Source: Paragyromitra xinjiangensis
Lineage: Eukaryota; Ascomycota; Pezizomycetes; Pezizales; Discinaceae
Reading direction: 5' to 3'
Length of the DNA: 64,000 nt
Assembly: GCA_038503065.1 (NCBI GenBank)
Contig: JBCAMK010000016.1
Span: forward strand, 1,612,001 to 1,676,000
In this document: piece by piece, positions 22,051 through 34,900 of the stretch
Numbering within the stretch: position 1 is the stretch's first letter
Layout of the letters: each line of letters opens with the position of its first letter
Notes under the pieces: generated by a model
Seen by the model: only the letters and a program-made list of their open reading frames with translations
Database searches by the model: none
What the model was told of the DNA's origin: nothing
Position numbers and translations under genes: made by a program

Positions 22051-23812
22051 CCAAGCACATGAGATACCAGGCACACAAATTCTCGGAAATCCCCGTGAGG
22101 CCCTATCCATTATTACATTGGTTGAGCCTACATACACCTGTCAATCTTGCACAATCTCGTCAACTCGAGCTTAGTTCTAGAAGCTGAAAATACCTTGAAG
22201 GGCTCTAGTATCAACCCCCTTCCTTGAAGAATAGAGCAAGAAAAGCAACGGAGGAACCGGCACCTTCCACCGCATTAGCTAGAGCGTGGGCTCCGAATAA
22301 TATCGGCTGATCGCCAGTTGCTTGCAATTATATCCATTACATACCTCTCATAAAACTTCCGTTCTTCCACTCTAAATCTAGACCTTCCCCGAAGTTCATA
22401 TTGTACCCGAACCATTAGATCTAGGTGGCTTGGTGAATGAATTCAATTTCATGTTATCACAACTATCTCATGCAGTTGTGCAGAAATCATGGAAGGGACA
22501 TGGGGAAGAGGCATGAAAACCGTTCGTATCCAAGCAGGATTAAATTTACGCACTTGCTATCTAAAACATTCTCACAACTGACTTCCCCCTAGCAAAAATT
22601 ACATATGCCCCCTGTAGTCAGCTCTTACTCCCCGCTTCTGCACTCCGCACTCTTGATGAACCACACACAATCCCCAAAAACCCAAAGAAACAATGGGCAA
22701 ATCTTCAGTGTGACCAAGAGAAATAAAACTTCTCTCAACACGACTGCACTACTGCCGGCAAACATCTACGACATGCATCACTGCCTTCCTTGTTCCTGCA
22801 CTACCACAATGACCTACCTCCTTCAGCAACCCCATGACCCCCACCATCCCACCCTGCTCCAAAAAGGTTTCTCTTTTGCTTTAAATTTCATATACACCAT
22901 AAGACCCTGATCTCTCTTCAGTTTCTTGCACACGGTTATTCGATTCGATCATCGGCGTCACTTCAATGCTGCAAATAGCTACCCCGATAAAACCCTCCTA
23001 CCCCTCTTACCCTACCATGCAATCCCCATCCCGGTAGATTTCGAGCCGCCATGCGTCCCGATTAAGTACCCAAGAGCTTCTGCAGATCTATGATCTTAGC
23101 AAGCAATCATATCGGCATAGTCCTGGTATTTTTTCCGATACCAGGACTACAGTTTTCCTGTGTGCTCCATCCCGGCATTCCTGTGCCTCATGTCGGGGTT
23201 CTCGACGCTAAGGGTTCTTGTGCCAGTACTTAGCAGATATTCGTATATCAGGCACTTAAACACGCAAGGAAATGTGGAACTACAATAGCTTCAGAAGAAT
23301 TATTTTTCTGTTCTTGATTCTTAACTCCTATTTATGCATACAAATCGTCTTTTAAACTCCTGTCAAAATCAAAGAAACCGCCCAACCCGTTCATAAGAAA
23401 GTAAGGAAAACGGTAGAGGGAAGATTTAGAAAAAAGGTAACTATTTAAAGTAGGACAACATATGAAAAAAAATATATAGTTAAAAAAAATAATACATGTA
23501 AGAGAAGTCAACCCTGTCAGCTTTGACCATACTATGGCAATTATCTACCTAGTCCCTATCGTGTATCCATTTCCCATCCAGTGGTCCACGATTGTCTCGT
23601 AAGTCGTAAAGGTAACAAAAGAAAAAACTAAACTCCAAGAATAGAAAGATCCCGCATGCTCATAAAAAATTAAACAAAAAAACTTGCTCCTCAGAAGACA
23701 AGAAAAGTATGAGTGTGAAAAGAAGAACGCCAATCGCTATATACAAACCCCACCAGCCCCAGTTACAAAGGGAATAAACAAATCAAAAATTTAAAACGAA
23801 AGTAAAGGTGAA
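22051..23812. other. Intergenic tract, no supported gene
   Basis: Holds the region between the TIR element and the 3' end of the Zn2Cys6 gene. A perfect 12-bp hairpin (tagtcctggtat with ataccaggacta, 9-base loop) lies at 23118-23149. A C/A-rich stretch with a 101-codon frame (22605-22910) has no recognisable product. A-rich sequence at 23440-23500 probably belongs to the 3' flank of the next gene. Confidence 0.5.
23118..23149. other. Perfect 12-bp hairpin
   Basis: Arms 23118-23129 and 23138-23149 are exact inverted copies with a T-rich loop. No terminator, tRNA or transposon context was found for it. Confidence 0.6.
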
Positions 23813-25820
23813 TCAGATGAGTAGGAAGTCCCACTCGTTGTTTTGCATAACTTCTCTCCATGTAGTCTCCAATCCGCTCTCCCGTTGCTCCCAGAGAGAC
23901 TCCAAAAGCTTCTGCATTCTCCCAAAGCTCCCGTATCTTGCTGCATCCCCTAGCGCATCACATCGGTTCTGGAAGAACCTCTTGAAAAGCGATCCGGATG
24001 TTGCGACTGATCCACCGATGAGGTAGACCCAGACAATCGAACGATCAAATCCTTCAGGCCCAGCGGGGATCGACTCCAGGCAGTAAGTCAGCTTATTAAG
24101 AAGCTCCTTAACCTGAGGTTGCTGGCGATCAAAGCCAGGCACGAGGGAGCACAGATAAATGCGAGCGGCGTAGCGGAAAGCGTCGGTGGTAGTCCTCATA
24201 AGCTGTCGGGTGTCGAGATGGCCGGAAGCAGAGATGATTGGCACTGGTGGCGAGGCCATTTGTTCCTCAATTGTGGGCTCGGTCAGATCAATCTGGTACG
24301 CGAGTGATTTAACATGTTCGCAAAGATCCATATCAGAAAGCATTCCGTCGTTCTTAAGGGCTTCCAGACAAGCGATCTCGGAGATAAGATACATCACTCG
24401 ATCGTCGCAACCCATCAGTTCGCGCAGACCGCTCTGGCCATTGCTAAGATGCTTCTCCCGATAGCTGTCAGCGAATTGGGGAGCACGGCCGATCATAGTC
24501 GCGCCCAAGATGTCGATCCAAGCAGTCAAGGTCATGTTAACTGAAGGAGGGGGGTGAATAGATTCTGAGAGTGGCTGAAGGTAACGGGGAAGATCGAGTT
24601 TGTTAACGAGGCTGGCGACAGCCTGGAAGTGTTGATGCCAGGGAATATCAGGGAGGTTGTCGTTTGAAGTGCCAACTGAGCATTGGAATAGAATCATGCC
24701 AATAGTAGCCTCGAGAATCTGAAGATGATTGGTATCCTTCTCCAACTCCTGGCACAGTCCAGAGATAGTAGCATATCGGTGTCGGGTGATGTCCTGGTCA
24801 ATCCACTCTCCTTGTAGTCCCTGAGTAGCCTTAAGGTGCAGAGCAGCGATACTGAGACAGCAGTTTCGGTAGCATTCGTTGTTCGCAAGGGCAGGAAGGA
24901 TTACATCTCGTCGTGCCGCACCATTGAGGTTCAGGTCGAGAATGGGGAAGATGATTGGAAGAACGTTCTCAACAAAGTGATCTAGAAGTCGCTGATCGTT
25001 CTCGTCGGGAGAGACGTATGACAGTTGCTCAGTTTGGGTCTCAGTCTGTCCATAATTGTTAAAGTCAAAGAAGTTATAGTCTGCGGTTGCAGGGTGTCCA
25101 TTATCAGTGCTAGCCACAGAGTGGTGCACATGATGAACGCCAGTCTCGAGCTGGAAGGTCTCGGCGGGGTATCCAGTAGATACCACAGTCGAGCCCCTTC
25201 GCATGCTGCTGGTGTAAGAAGCGGTGCTGGTGGAGTTGCGTCGCATGGACATTTCGTAGCTGTCGATATAGGTCTGTTTCTCAGTCATGATGTCGACTTC
25301 GAAGGGTGGGAAGGGATGGTGGGGATGGTGGAGGTGGCCGTGGTGAATCTCAGGGTAGACACCATCCTCGTTCTCCATATCATACTGATCAAGTGTATAG
25401 CCGGAGTCCATAGACAGTGATCGTCTTCGGGCAAGGGTGTCTGAAAGAGTATCGGAGGTTGGCAGGGAGCGCGACAATTCGGGAGGGGAGTCCGCACTAA
25501 TTGGTGAAATCTGAGCGACCTTCTCTGACAACTTTGTCCTCTTGATCAACATCTTAATGTTCTCCTTCTGTCTCTTGCGCTGGTCGACATTTCCCCACCA
25601 AACAGGACGCTTGTATTCGCAGCTCAGGCCCAAGTGCTTGCATGCTTTGCAAAGAGGCTTTCCCTCGTCACACTTCTTACGTCTAAGGCGGCAAGTGAAG
25701 CATCCTTCAGAGAATAAATGTCAGTCATAAAGCTATTGAATTGGGAATACCGGAGAGGTTGGTACCTGTCCGCGAGCGACGGTGAGTCTTCGTGCTAGTC
25801 TTTGGTGCTTTTGGCTGCAT
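23813..25820 (-). CDS. Zn2Cys6 transcription factor, PRO1/ADV-1-like
   Basis: Two exons, 25766-25820 and 23813-25704 (intron 25705-25765, GTACC..AAG), give 648 residues. The splice falls just before the first cysteine and rebuilds a complete binuclear cluster: C20-X2-C23-X6-C30-X6-C37-X2-C40-X6-C47. A basic RPVWWGN...RKRQKENIKMLIKR segment follows, which I associate with the PRO1/ADV-1 group of sexual-development and cell-fusion regulators. Residues about 50-240 are disordered (Ser, His, Tyr). From about 255 on a fungal-specific transcription factor domain is seen (DHFVENVLPIIFPILDLNLN onwards). It should bind DNA in the nucleus through CGG-type half-sites. The PRO1 assignment rests on memory of the motif and the length, so only the family is firm. 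The region upstream (25.8-28 kb) is unusually long and may hold a long leader. Confidence 0.88.
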
Positions 25821-28800
25821 CGTGGAAGATTGATTGAATATCGTTGGAGGATAGAGTAGTGGGAGCCAAGCAGCGGAATGGATGTCCGATGAGGAGGAAG
25901 GAGGAGAGGGCGGGGGGGTGAGGATAGGTAAATAAATGGTTGTGGATTGAGAGGGTTGAATGTTTATGGGTTGGTATGGCCGAATCGAATCGCAAGCGAC
26001 TTGTCGGCTGAGTTATATAAGGAGTAAATAGGATGATTTGAAGTACAAGCGACTAGCTCAAGACCATGTGGTATTCGAGATGAGATGAGGAGAGCGAGCC
26101 GTGGTGAATGGTCGTTCGAGAAGTGTCGTGAATGGCAATGCTGCTGCGAGTGTGGATGTGAAAGTTGGAGCGGGCGACGACGGTTATGTATGCACAGACG
26201 GGCACTCCAAAGAGCGAATGTAGACGAGGGACCAGGCACCCCAGCCGGGCCGAATGTGTGGCTCACTTTTTTCGAACAGGGGGGGCGAGCAAGACAGCTC
26301 GATTGGTGCGTGCTCAAAGTGGTGGGGATGTTTCAATGCTATGAGGGACAGGACAGCCCAGAACGTGTCCAAGTTGCAGAAACGTTTTGCCGCCCAAAAA
26401 AGATCTGTCCAGGTTCCAATCCTATTCGGGCAGCGAGTGCCTGCAATGGGTAGCGAAGATAGAACAAAAAAAGGAAGCAAAAACAGAACGATACCGGGCA
26501 GACAAGACACGCAAAAAGAACTATATGCGTAAAGGTGGGGGAAGAAAGAATAGAACGACCGACAGGAACAGAAAAGAGATGACCTGTTCTGGCCCTCTCA
26601 AACAGATTGCTGCCTGGTGGATGCCAAAAGGATCCTCCAAACAAAAATTTTAAATATATCTCTGGTGTCTGGATTGGGACGGCCACCTCCACATGCCGCC
26701 TACACAACAATAGCAGCAGCAATAAGTGAGTGGCAGCAACAGCAGCATCTCCCCATCCCCTCTCGCCGCACCGAATTGGCTAGCTCTCTTCTCTGCTCCT
26801 TTGGGGTGTGCCTGTGCGAGGACACATTTTGCAATGGTGGGAAATCTAAGAATGTAAGTGGATGGCGGGATCCATGCATGATGTCTCTGTTCTCCACTGT
26901 TGACCTCTCGTTGCTCGTCTCCCCCTCACGGCAATTTCGAAAAGGCGAAACCCCGAAATCGCGTGCACGTGGCAGCAAGTGGTGGTCGAATCACGTCGTT
27001 GCGCAGAAATAGAAGGTTGATGTGGGCGGACGAATGAGGAATCGATATCAACTGGGGTCGTCAACTGAGGGCCGCTCGATAGGAAGTGGTAATTGCTTTT
27101 TTTGCTTTTATTTTTGCAAAATAAGCCGCTTCCCTTTCCATGCAGGGTTGCAGGGGTTCACCCCTCCCTTGTGGGATCTGCCTTTAGACAGGACCTTTTG
27201 ATACCGGCCAAACGACTGGTGTGCATGCGAGCAATCGCAGGCGAGAAAGGCCTGAGGTAGAGTATTGTACCTTTCCGTGTATCAAAAGTCCTTCTATCGC
27301 GATCCCTTTCGCTATGAAGCCTCGTTTTTCGTAATTTTTACTCTCATCTCTCCCAACTCCGAAACGGAGAATGTTGAGACAAGGTAGGTCTTGGGACACA
27401 GTTCTGGCCAGTTGCATATTGTCCCGAAATACTCAACCTTCGACCGTTCTCCCTTAACCACTACTTCCACCGCCACTACTTGCATCTTCTTGACACTCCC
27501 GAATCTGAGTTACAAGCTGATCCGATGCATCGCACATAATGTCCCTTGCTGAGACACGCCAGTGGAGAAAGAAATCAAAGTAAGACTCGTGAGGTCCTGC
27601 GTGAGGTTCGTCATAGAGCAGCAAACATCCGAAGAGATAAACCGCAGTTACGTTAGCAGCCACAATTAACGTGCGGCGAAGTTACATGTATGTGTTGCAG
27701 TCCGTCTACCGCTGACGGTTTCCCGAGTACGAGACATTCTACAGCACCACCAACCTACATACAGATTTGGGCGGTGGAGGTACGTAACCTTTGACATTCA
27801 GATATCGAAGATTTTTATTGAGACGTATAATTTGCCACTGCTGCACAGCGAACTGTGTAATTCCAGCTGTAAGCATAACGGCTTCTGTGATAAGCCCCAG
27901 TGCTACTGAGTGATTGTGGCAAGAGACGAAACGTTGGATAGCGAGATACATGTAGATACCAACCACCAGGAACCCCCGCCCACGTCATGAAACGGTCGAG
28001 AAGTGAACGAATGGCAGAGGCATAGCAGCAGCAAATGCCCTGCACGGATCAAACAGAATTCACGCCTCTCGATGACGACTCCCGCTGCCTCCCCGCTGGT
28101 TCGCTTTCTAGCTCACGAGCGGAAGCGAACCAAGATCCGTTCGCTTGCCCGTCTGTGCGTATGTGGGTAGGGCGACGATGGGGGGGTGTGCCGCAAAATA
28201 GAAACACCAACCCATCAAGATGCCATCTATCCATCGCCAAGGGACAGGGACCATCCAGCACCTAAAAACGGCCAGGCTATTTTTGCTCGCTAAATGGACG
28301 GCATATCGCCTGATCAAGTGCGTTTATGTGCTTTGAAATGCCAACAAATTATCCAACACAGGCTTTATTAGATTCTGTTGGAATTGCCCCTAAATTTACC
28401 CCGCTTTACGTGCATTTTGTGAATCATTAAGCTAATTTTGCCAATACGGGGTCTTTTGCGGGTTACTCCCCCCAAAACAGTACCATCTATTTTTATCCCC
28501 ATCACTTCCCACCCTCTTGCCTTTCCCACATAGCAATCATTTCCTAAATAGGAAATGGAATTTGCGATATTTACTCCGTCGTATCTGCTATTTTGGCGAG
28601 AGGGGTAAAAGGTAATGACTACTAATAACTCCGTTTCAAGCCACCAAGAAGTCAGTCAATCAGCTACCACACCTCGCCTAATACGCATATCAGCCTCTTG
28701 CTTTTTCTTTTCTGTGGTACGCCATTTCTTCACCACCTTCCGTAGATCTGCTCGGGATCGGCAAATTTAAGAAAGGAGGAAAGTCTTAGGGTTGCGCCAC

Positions 28801-28980
28801 ATATGATTGGCTGATGTCAGCGGGAGACACCCGTGATGACTCGCAGCCGGAGATGGCAGATTCTGGTCTTAGGGCTAGCCGATTGACCCTCCATCTTTTC
28901 CTATGGGGGTTGAATACATAAAGAGTAGAAAAGATGGGAAAGTACGCACGAAACGCCGATACAATTCACGATACCATGTT
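25821..28980. other. Long upstream region of the Zn2Cys6 gene, no gene supported
   Basis: About 3 kb of mixed composition with purine-rich and pyrimidine-rich runs (25850-25930, 26450-26560). Frames of up to 127-131 codons overlap on both strands (for example 26339-26722 minus, 26617-27012 plus) and contradict each other, with no domain in any. A hairpin ggttcgctt/aagcgaacc sits near 28100-28126. The stretch is most likely promoter and untranslated leader of the regulator. Confidence 0.5.
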
Positions 28981-31900
28981 ATCACCGAATAAAGGCAATG
29001 CTATGGTTATTTACCCATTTCGTCGAGAAGCAACTCGGCTTACCTTCGTTTCGCTTGTCATTAAATCCAACCGGCAATACTAACCTCCTGGCTAGATTCT
29101 CAAACCCTATCTTCTTTGTCTCGCCGTATCCGTCTGATGGTCCCTGGAGATATGTAAGTATCGACCCGTTACGTATACATGGGGAGCCGCGCTGTAAGCA
29201 AACTATGCGACTGCCATGTTCCCCAGATGCTGTGCCCTGTCCAACCCAACATGATCCCGACGAGAATATTACCAACCTGCAAACAGTTATGGAAGTCCTA
29301 CATGGCCACAACGTGCCGTGGAAAATTAATGAGACATGCTGTTTCAACTTTACCCATTTCTCCCATGCGTTTCTTCAACATGAGGCTTATTTACCTGTAT
29401 CGATATGCAGCAGCTTTGCCCCATAGGAGTGATACCGGACAAATCATCCGTCACAGATGCTCGCACCTGCCACAATTCATAGTGACCCTGGGCTCTTTTC
29501 GTCTCCGCGTCTCATATACAATTTATGCAGGCACATTCTTCTAGAAATCCTTTCTATTTCGCTTCCAGGAGTGAGACGAGAATGGGCACTCTCAACTGCA
29601 CATCTAGGTTAATATTGCTGCAGTTGTGGTACCATATCTTTCACTATATTAATAAGACAGGCGGATGATTCCAAATCCATACAGGGTTTGATGTAGGAAT
29701 ATTATCCCATCAGATTAGTTGGGATGTATCACGAGTGAGAATGTGTGTGTTTCCCTACTACTACCTGGGCCTGGGCCTGCGCACGATTACATTAGCTCGC
29801 GCGGCATGACTCGGCTCCCCGACTCTCGCATACTTCCATCACATAAGTGCAGCGGGACAGAAAGGCGAATCTTTCGTCCCCGAAACATAATATGATCACC
29901 TCTCGGGCAATAGTTCCTCGGCTTGAGTTGAGCCCCATACGACTCCCCCAGATGAGCTCATTTCTGGTGGGGGTACTACTGTTGCACAACGACGGTACAA
30001 TTTTAGTAGTCTGGCTACTCACCTGCCGAGCTCGGTTTAGCCTGAAAGCCTATTATTCTGCTCTAGATCTAACCTTCTTAAAATCTTGCACCCTCACCGG
30101 TGATCTCGATAGTCTACGCCTCCCAGTATGATCTTCATGGGATCTGGGGATGGATCGTTCCTCCCAAAACGTCAAACACGTGCGGATGCGGGTAATATGC
30201 ACACGCATGTTCCCTGAAAATCACGCTTTTATTGTTGAGTTCCGACCACTAAGCTTTACCTTGGGAGCCTACTAACATCCAACTAACCTCCTTCTAATTC
30301 CTTCTTAGTATTGTATTCATCTACATACGAAGGAACCTGCAGCCAAACCACGTGGCAGCCCCCATTTTCCATAGAATGCATCTTAAGTAGATCTTCTGTC
30401 ATCATGCCTCGGGAACGATTTGCGGCGCTCAAACAGCAGGAAGTGCTCCTGGTGCCTAATATTTTGGATGTGGTTCTCCACCCTAAGTCTTTCCATAGCC
30501 CTGGCCCCATACTGGGCAAAAATACAGGGCTGAGCAGATGCTTCTTCCCCAGTCTAGCCCATTTTCTAGTCCCAAAAGATGGTAAGCAAAAGAAGAGCAT
30601 GCGCATAATCTTCGACTCCACTACAATTCGCTACACTGTCCAATCGTAACGAACGATAACCCTGAGGCTGAAAAAGAGTGCGCCCCATTTCCGGTTTCCG
30701 CGATATTGTTCCCCGCGACCGGTAGTTTTGGATATCGTAGAGCCTGCATTGTTACAAAGTGGAATATGCAACTCCTGATTTTCAAACCGTGTGCAAACCC
30801 TTTGCACAACCCACGACCTACTATTCCACACGGTTTGTTTGGTCGCCGTTTGCCCGTCGCTTCCTTCTAGAAGTTCTGAATAACAAGCCTCCTTGCCACC
30901 AGTCGGTTTCGTCTAGCCTTTCCTGCTGTACCCCTGGATACGGGCTGTCTAACAAGAAACGTGGATGTTATAGTGTTAGCCTAACCTTTCTCATGTTTGC
31001 TCGCGTGCACGTAATGTAACACGAACTATCAGACTATGGTACCGGTTTTTGAGGCGTAGGGTTGTGGGTCTACGATTTAATAGCAATGGTAGTATAGGAC
31101 TCTAAATACAAGCGCCAGGTGGGGCTTAGGGTTTTCTCTAGCTACGATTGTAGGAGAGGCATGCCAGAATAGTGAGTACTTTAGATTACAGCTAGAGGTT
31201 GATATGCCGGAATACCTATCACTCAAACCAGATACGAATTGTAGTGGGGGCTTAAGACGTGTTATAATTTCACTCATCTAACTCCGATTTCCCATGGCCA
31301 GCATATCTGTCGCTAGATAGCCCCCAACCTCGGTATGTTCAAAGGCCGTCACTCGTTTCTATTTTCCAGCCTCCTAGACAATCTGGCGCTTGTCGTTAAC
31401 CATCGCCCCCCGGGTATTCGAACGGTTATGTAGGAGGCAAAGTTAATTAGGTAGGTATGCGGTTGTAGAGTAAGCTAGGTAGTTATCACATCTAACAAAG
31501 CACTCGTATCATTGGTACCGGTATGTACTCTACACGAGTGGTTCGACATATGAGGATGTAAGACAATGTGCCGGGCGCCAAATTCCCAAGGCTTCGTTTA
31601 ATCTACGAAGTCATCCCCGGTCGAAGTTTTAAGGGTTTTGTAGCACCGCATTGAAACCGCTAGATACGTTAATTAGAACTCGCGTGTGTGTATGAGCTTC
31701 CAAGTTTCATTCTTTCCGTCATTCTCAGCCGATTTTGAGAAGCATAGCCCAATTCTAATCGGTGGGTTGTAATGTTCCGGTCGCCGGATTAATATCCGTT
31801 GCTATCATGCACTATTGCTGCGTATTTCCTGAACTAGCAGGTTTGTATGCAGTTTCCATTCACATGGGAAAATTGTCAATGATCAGGAAAGTTGAAACGA

Positions 31901-34900
31901 TCTATTATGTATTCTCTTTTTCATCCACGCCTTTTTTTGGTTAGTTTTGAGGGGGTCGCAAGTGGGGCTTGGTTTCTATTTTTTGTATTTTTTTTCTTTC
32001 TGGTAGGAAAAATCAATATATTTCTTAGGATTAAGTTCCGATAGCGTTGGTTTGCTTGAGTTTCTTTGGAGTGTGGGTTTTGGGTGAATAGCTACAAGGG
32101 AGCCCTGTGCATAGACACACAGACTTGGTAATACAGTGGATGATGATGCCAGCCGATATAGTAGATTAGTTATGAACTTCACATGGTGCTTATGTTGAGC
32201 AGGGAGTTGTGTTTATCAAGAATATAGCCGGTGATGGAGGAAGTTTAGAATCCTTACTAGAAGTCTTTCAAGGGTATAGATCTAAACGCCCAAGCACGTG
32301 TAAACAATATACATTGTTGGGGGTTTATAATACTTTGGGTTATTACGTGTACATTCTGGAGTACATGCACAAAGACATCACGACGGTGTTATTTTCCGGC
32401 AGGGGAATGCAACTGTAGGCACACGGACGGCATAATTGACAATGTACTCTTAGCGAAACAGGGTGGGCGGTGCACACGGTTTGCGACCGTGGCTAGTTAA
32501 ACTTCTCATTCGATGTCGTACCTAATCATCGAAGTAGGATGAGGCTATGCTCTTTCTCGGAGTGATGGTATCAGAGAAGGCTGATTCGCCCGAGGTTCCG
32601 TGGTGCTGTGGTACCTAAATGTAATACATGGTTTTTAGATGCGTTTATTTAACATATGCCATTCATGTACGAATCTTCAAGGTGCCCTAGATCGCACGAG
32701 TTAAGAAATACGAGAGGGTAATCGTGTTGACGAATAATAACCTGTACCTCCATGATTGTGGTTGTGGATTCTAATTGCCCTATTTCGCCAGAAACATCCC
32801 CTGCGTGATTTGCGTCCATTGCGATTCATGATTGCTGTCCTATTAAGGTTGTCTGTCTGGGCAGAGAAGAGATAAACATTCTCGCACGGACACACACTTC
32901 ATCGACGTTGACCTCGAGTAACTTTAAAGCACGGACGGTGGGGGGTAGATATTCTGATTCTGATTGTGATCGAGTGTGGGTGTGGAGAGTCTTGGTTTTT
33001 TTTCCAAAGCAGTCTAGCTCTGGATATCGTTATTCTTCACATAAATCTTGGCCGGTCCGGATTCCGAATGAAGAAGAATGCATATCGGGGCCTTCCGATA
33101 TGTGTAACTCGATAGTAATCGTGTGATAAGCACCCGTACCTGGCTATCGTTATTTAAAGCAACTTATCTATAGTAATCTAAACTGTATCGGTGGTACTGG
33201 ATCATCCCCGGACACGATCACGATCGTTACACCTGTGAAGAGCTAGAGTGCTCTGGACGTTTGGACGCTGGACAATCACCAACGTAAATAAGCAAAAACA
33301 ACAGACACGTTGAGTTCACGCATTCTAGGCTCCGATATATCACATCAATCTTCTTGCGCCTTAGCGGAAGGAAATTGTGGCAGGAGTCTAGAACATGCGT
33401 TGTTTTATTGGATATAATTCAGGGGGGTTATATAGGGGATTAAAGGTTCTTGATGGGACGAGTCCTCTGTTGTCATAAGGATCCACCCAAACCACGCGGT
33501 TCTGAGACAGTTGGTGATGTCTCGAATTCCGCGAGAACGAATCGCTCGAATGAACGGCGAAGCTTTTCGCAAGAGGTTGCCGGCGCACGCATCCCTGCCC
33601 TGCATTAGTGTGCAGCTCGGCTCCAGTCACGAGCCGGGGAGATGGATGATCGATCTCTCCCTGCGATAGGCTAGCGGACAGCCTTTGTTTATTCGGTTGT
33701 TTGGTCGAGGCCTGGCGAGGAGAAAGCCGTCCGACGAGTGGATCAATTTTGTCGATTAAAATTGCATGATCGGCGGACGGAAATTGTCAGAACGAGACCG
33801 ACCAACCGGCCAACGGTCCAGACAGCCAGACCGTTACGTGTTAGGGCCGTGTCGTATTATATCACGGCTGTCGAATGTGATCATGAGCGACTTTCTGCTG
33901 CGACGGGCATGGAGAAAGGAAGCATTCATTTAAAGTAAGCTCAGACCCTGATTCCTCTGCCCTCTCTCATCGCCTCAGTCAATTAGCCGACTGTAGCCAG
34001 GTGGAGTATGTACAGTTATCTCAAAATGATAACAGCTTGGATGATCGATCGCATGCAATAGCCGTTAACTGGCGATGGAGGTCATCTTGAACATTGAAAT
34101 CGTACCCATCAGCCTCGTGTTTTGAGCTCAGGTTGATGTTTTCCTCAGGTCACGGTGGACAAGTATCTCAACGCCACTTATTGCTACACGAGTCGTAATA
34201 AATACTATTTTTTGGTGGACCTGTCGGAGCTCGCGACGGGATGAATTCCTCGCGTAACTTGTGGGTGTACATACCCCGTATGGAGCGTAATCATAAGCGA
34301 AATTCTCATCCAAGAACTGTGATTCAGCTGGGAGCTCAATCACGAGTACAATCTGAGATTTTCAGCGGGGCTTCTCTGACCATCCGCATTGATTGATTGT
34401 CCTGTGTAATTACTTCTCGGTGAAAAAACTCCATTTTGCTGCTGCCGAGGATATCGATAGGATTGGGTAGGAGTTGTTAGTGTTCATTTCGTAGATTCAA
34501 CTAATTCTTGGCGTTTCACCTGTGAGTGTAATCGTTTTAGAAACGCGAGGTCAGGTGATCTTTAGTCATGAAGTATCACTCTGAATAGCTGCTGGGACGG
34601 ATCTGATAAACACCAAAAACCCTTTCTAAACATCCTCTGCCAATGCTATTTTCATCAAGCTCTTTTAGGGATTGCCTGCAGATAATCCTAGGACGATATG
34701 CCGCTTTCAGCTTCCTCCATCGGTGTTACAACTCTCTCTCTAGCTGCAGGCTACCGAACGAATTATCAATATATCGGAATCTGCTGGAATATCACAGACA
34801 ACGGGCAAGATTTGGCGTGAAGATGATCGGCGGTATGCAAGGCTATTTTCTTTAACCCGCCACCCCGACCGTTCGAAGTCATGTTATACGTGTGCTAGGC

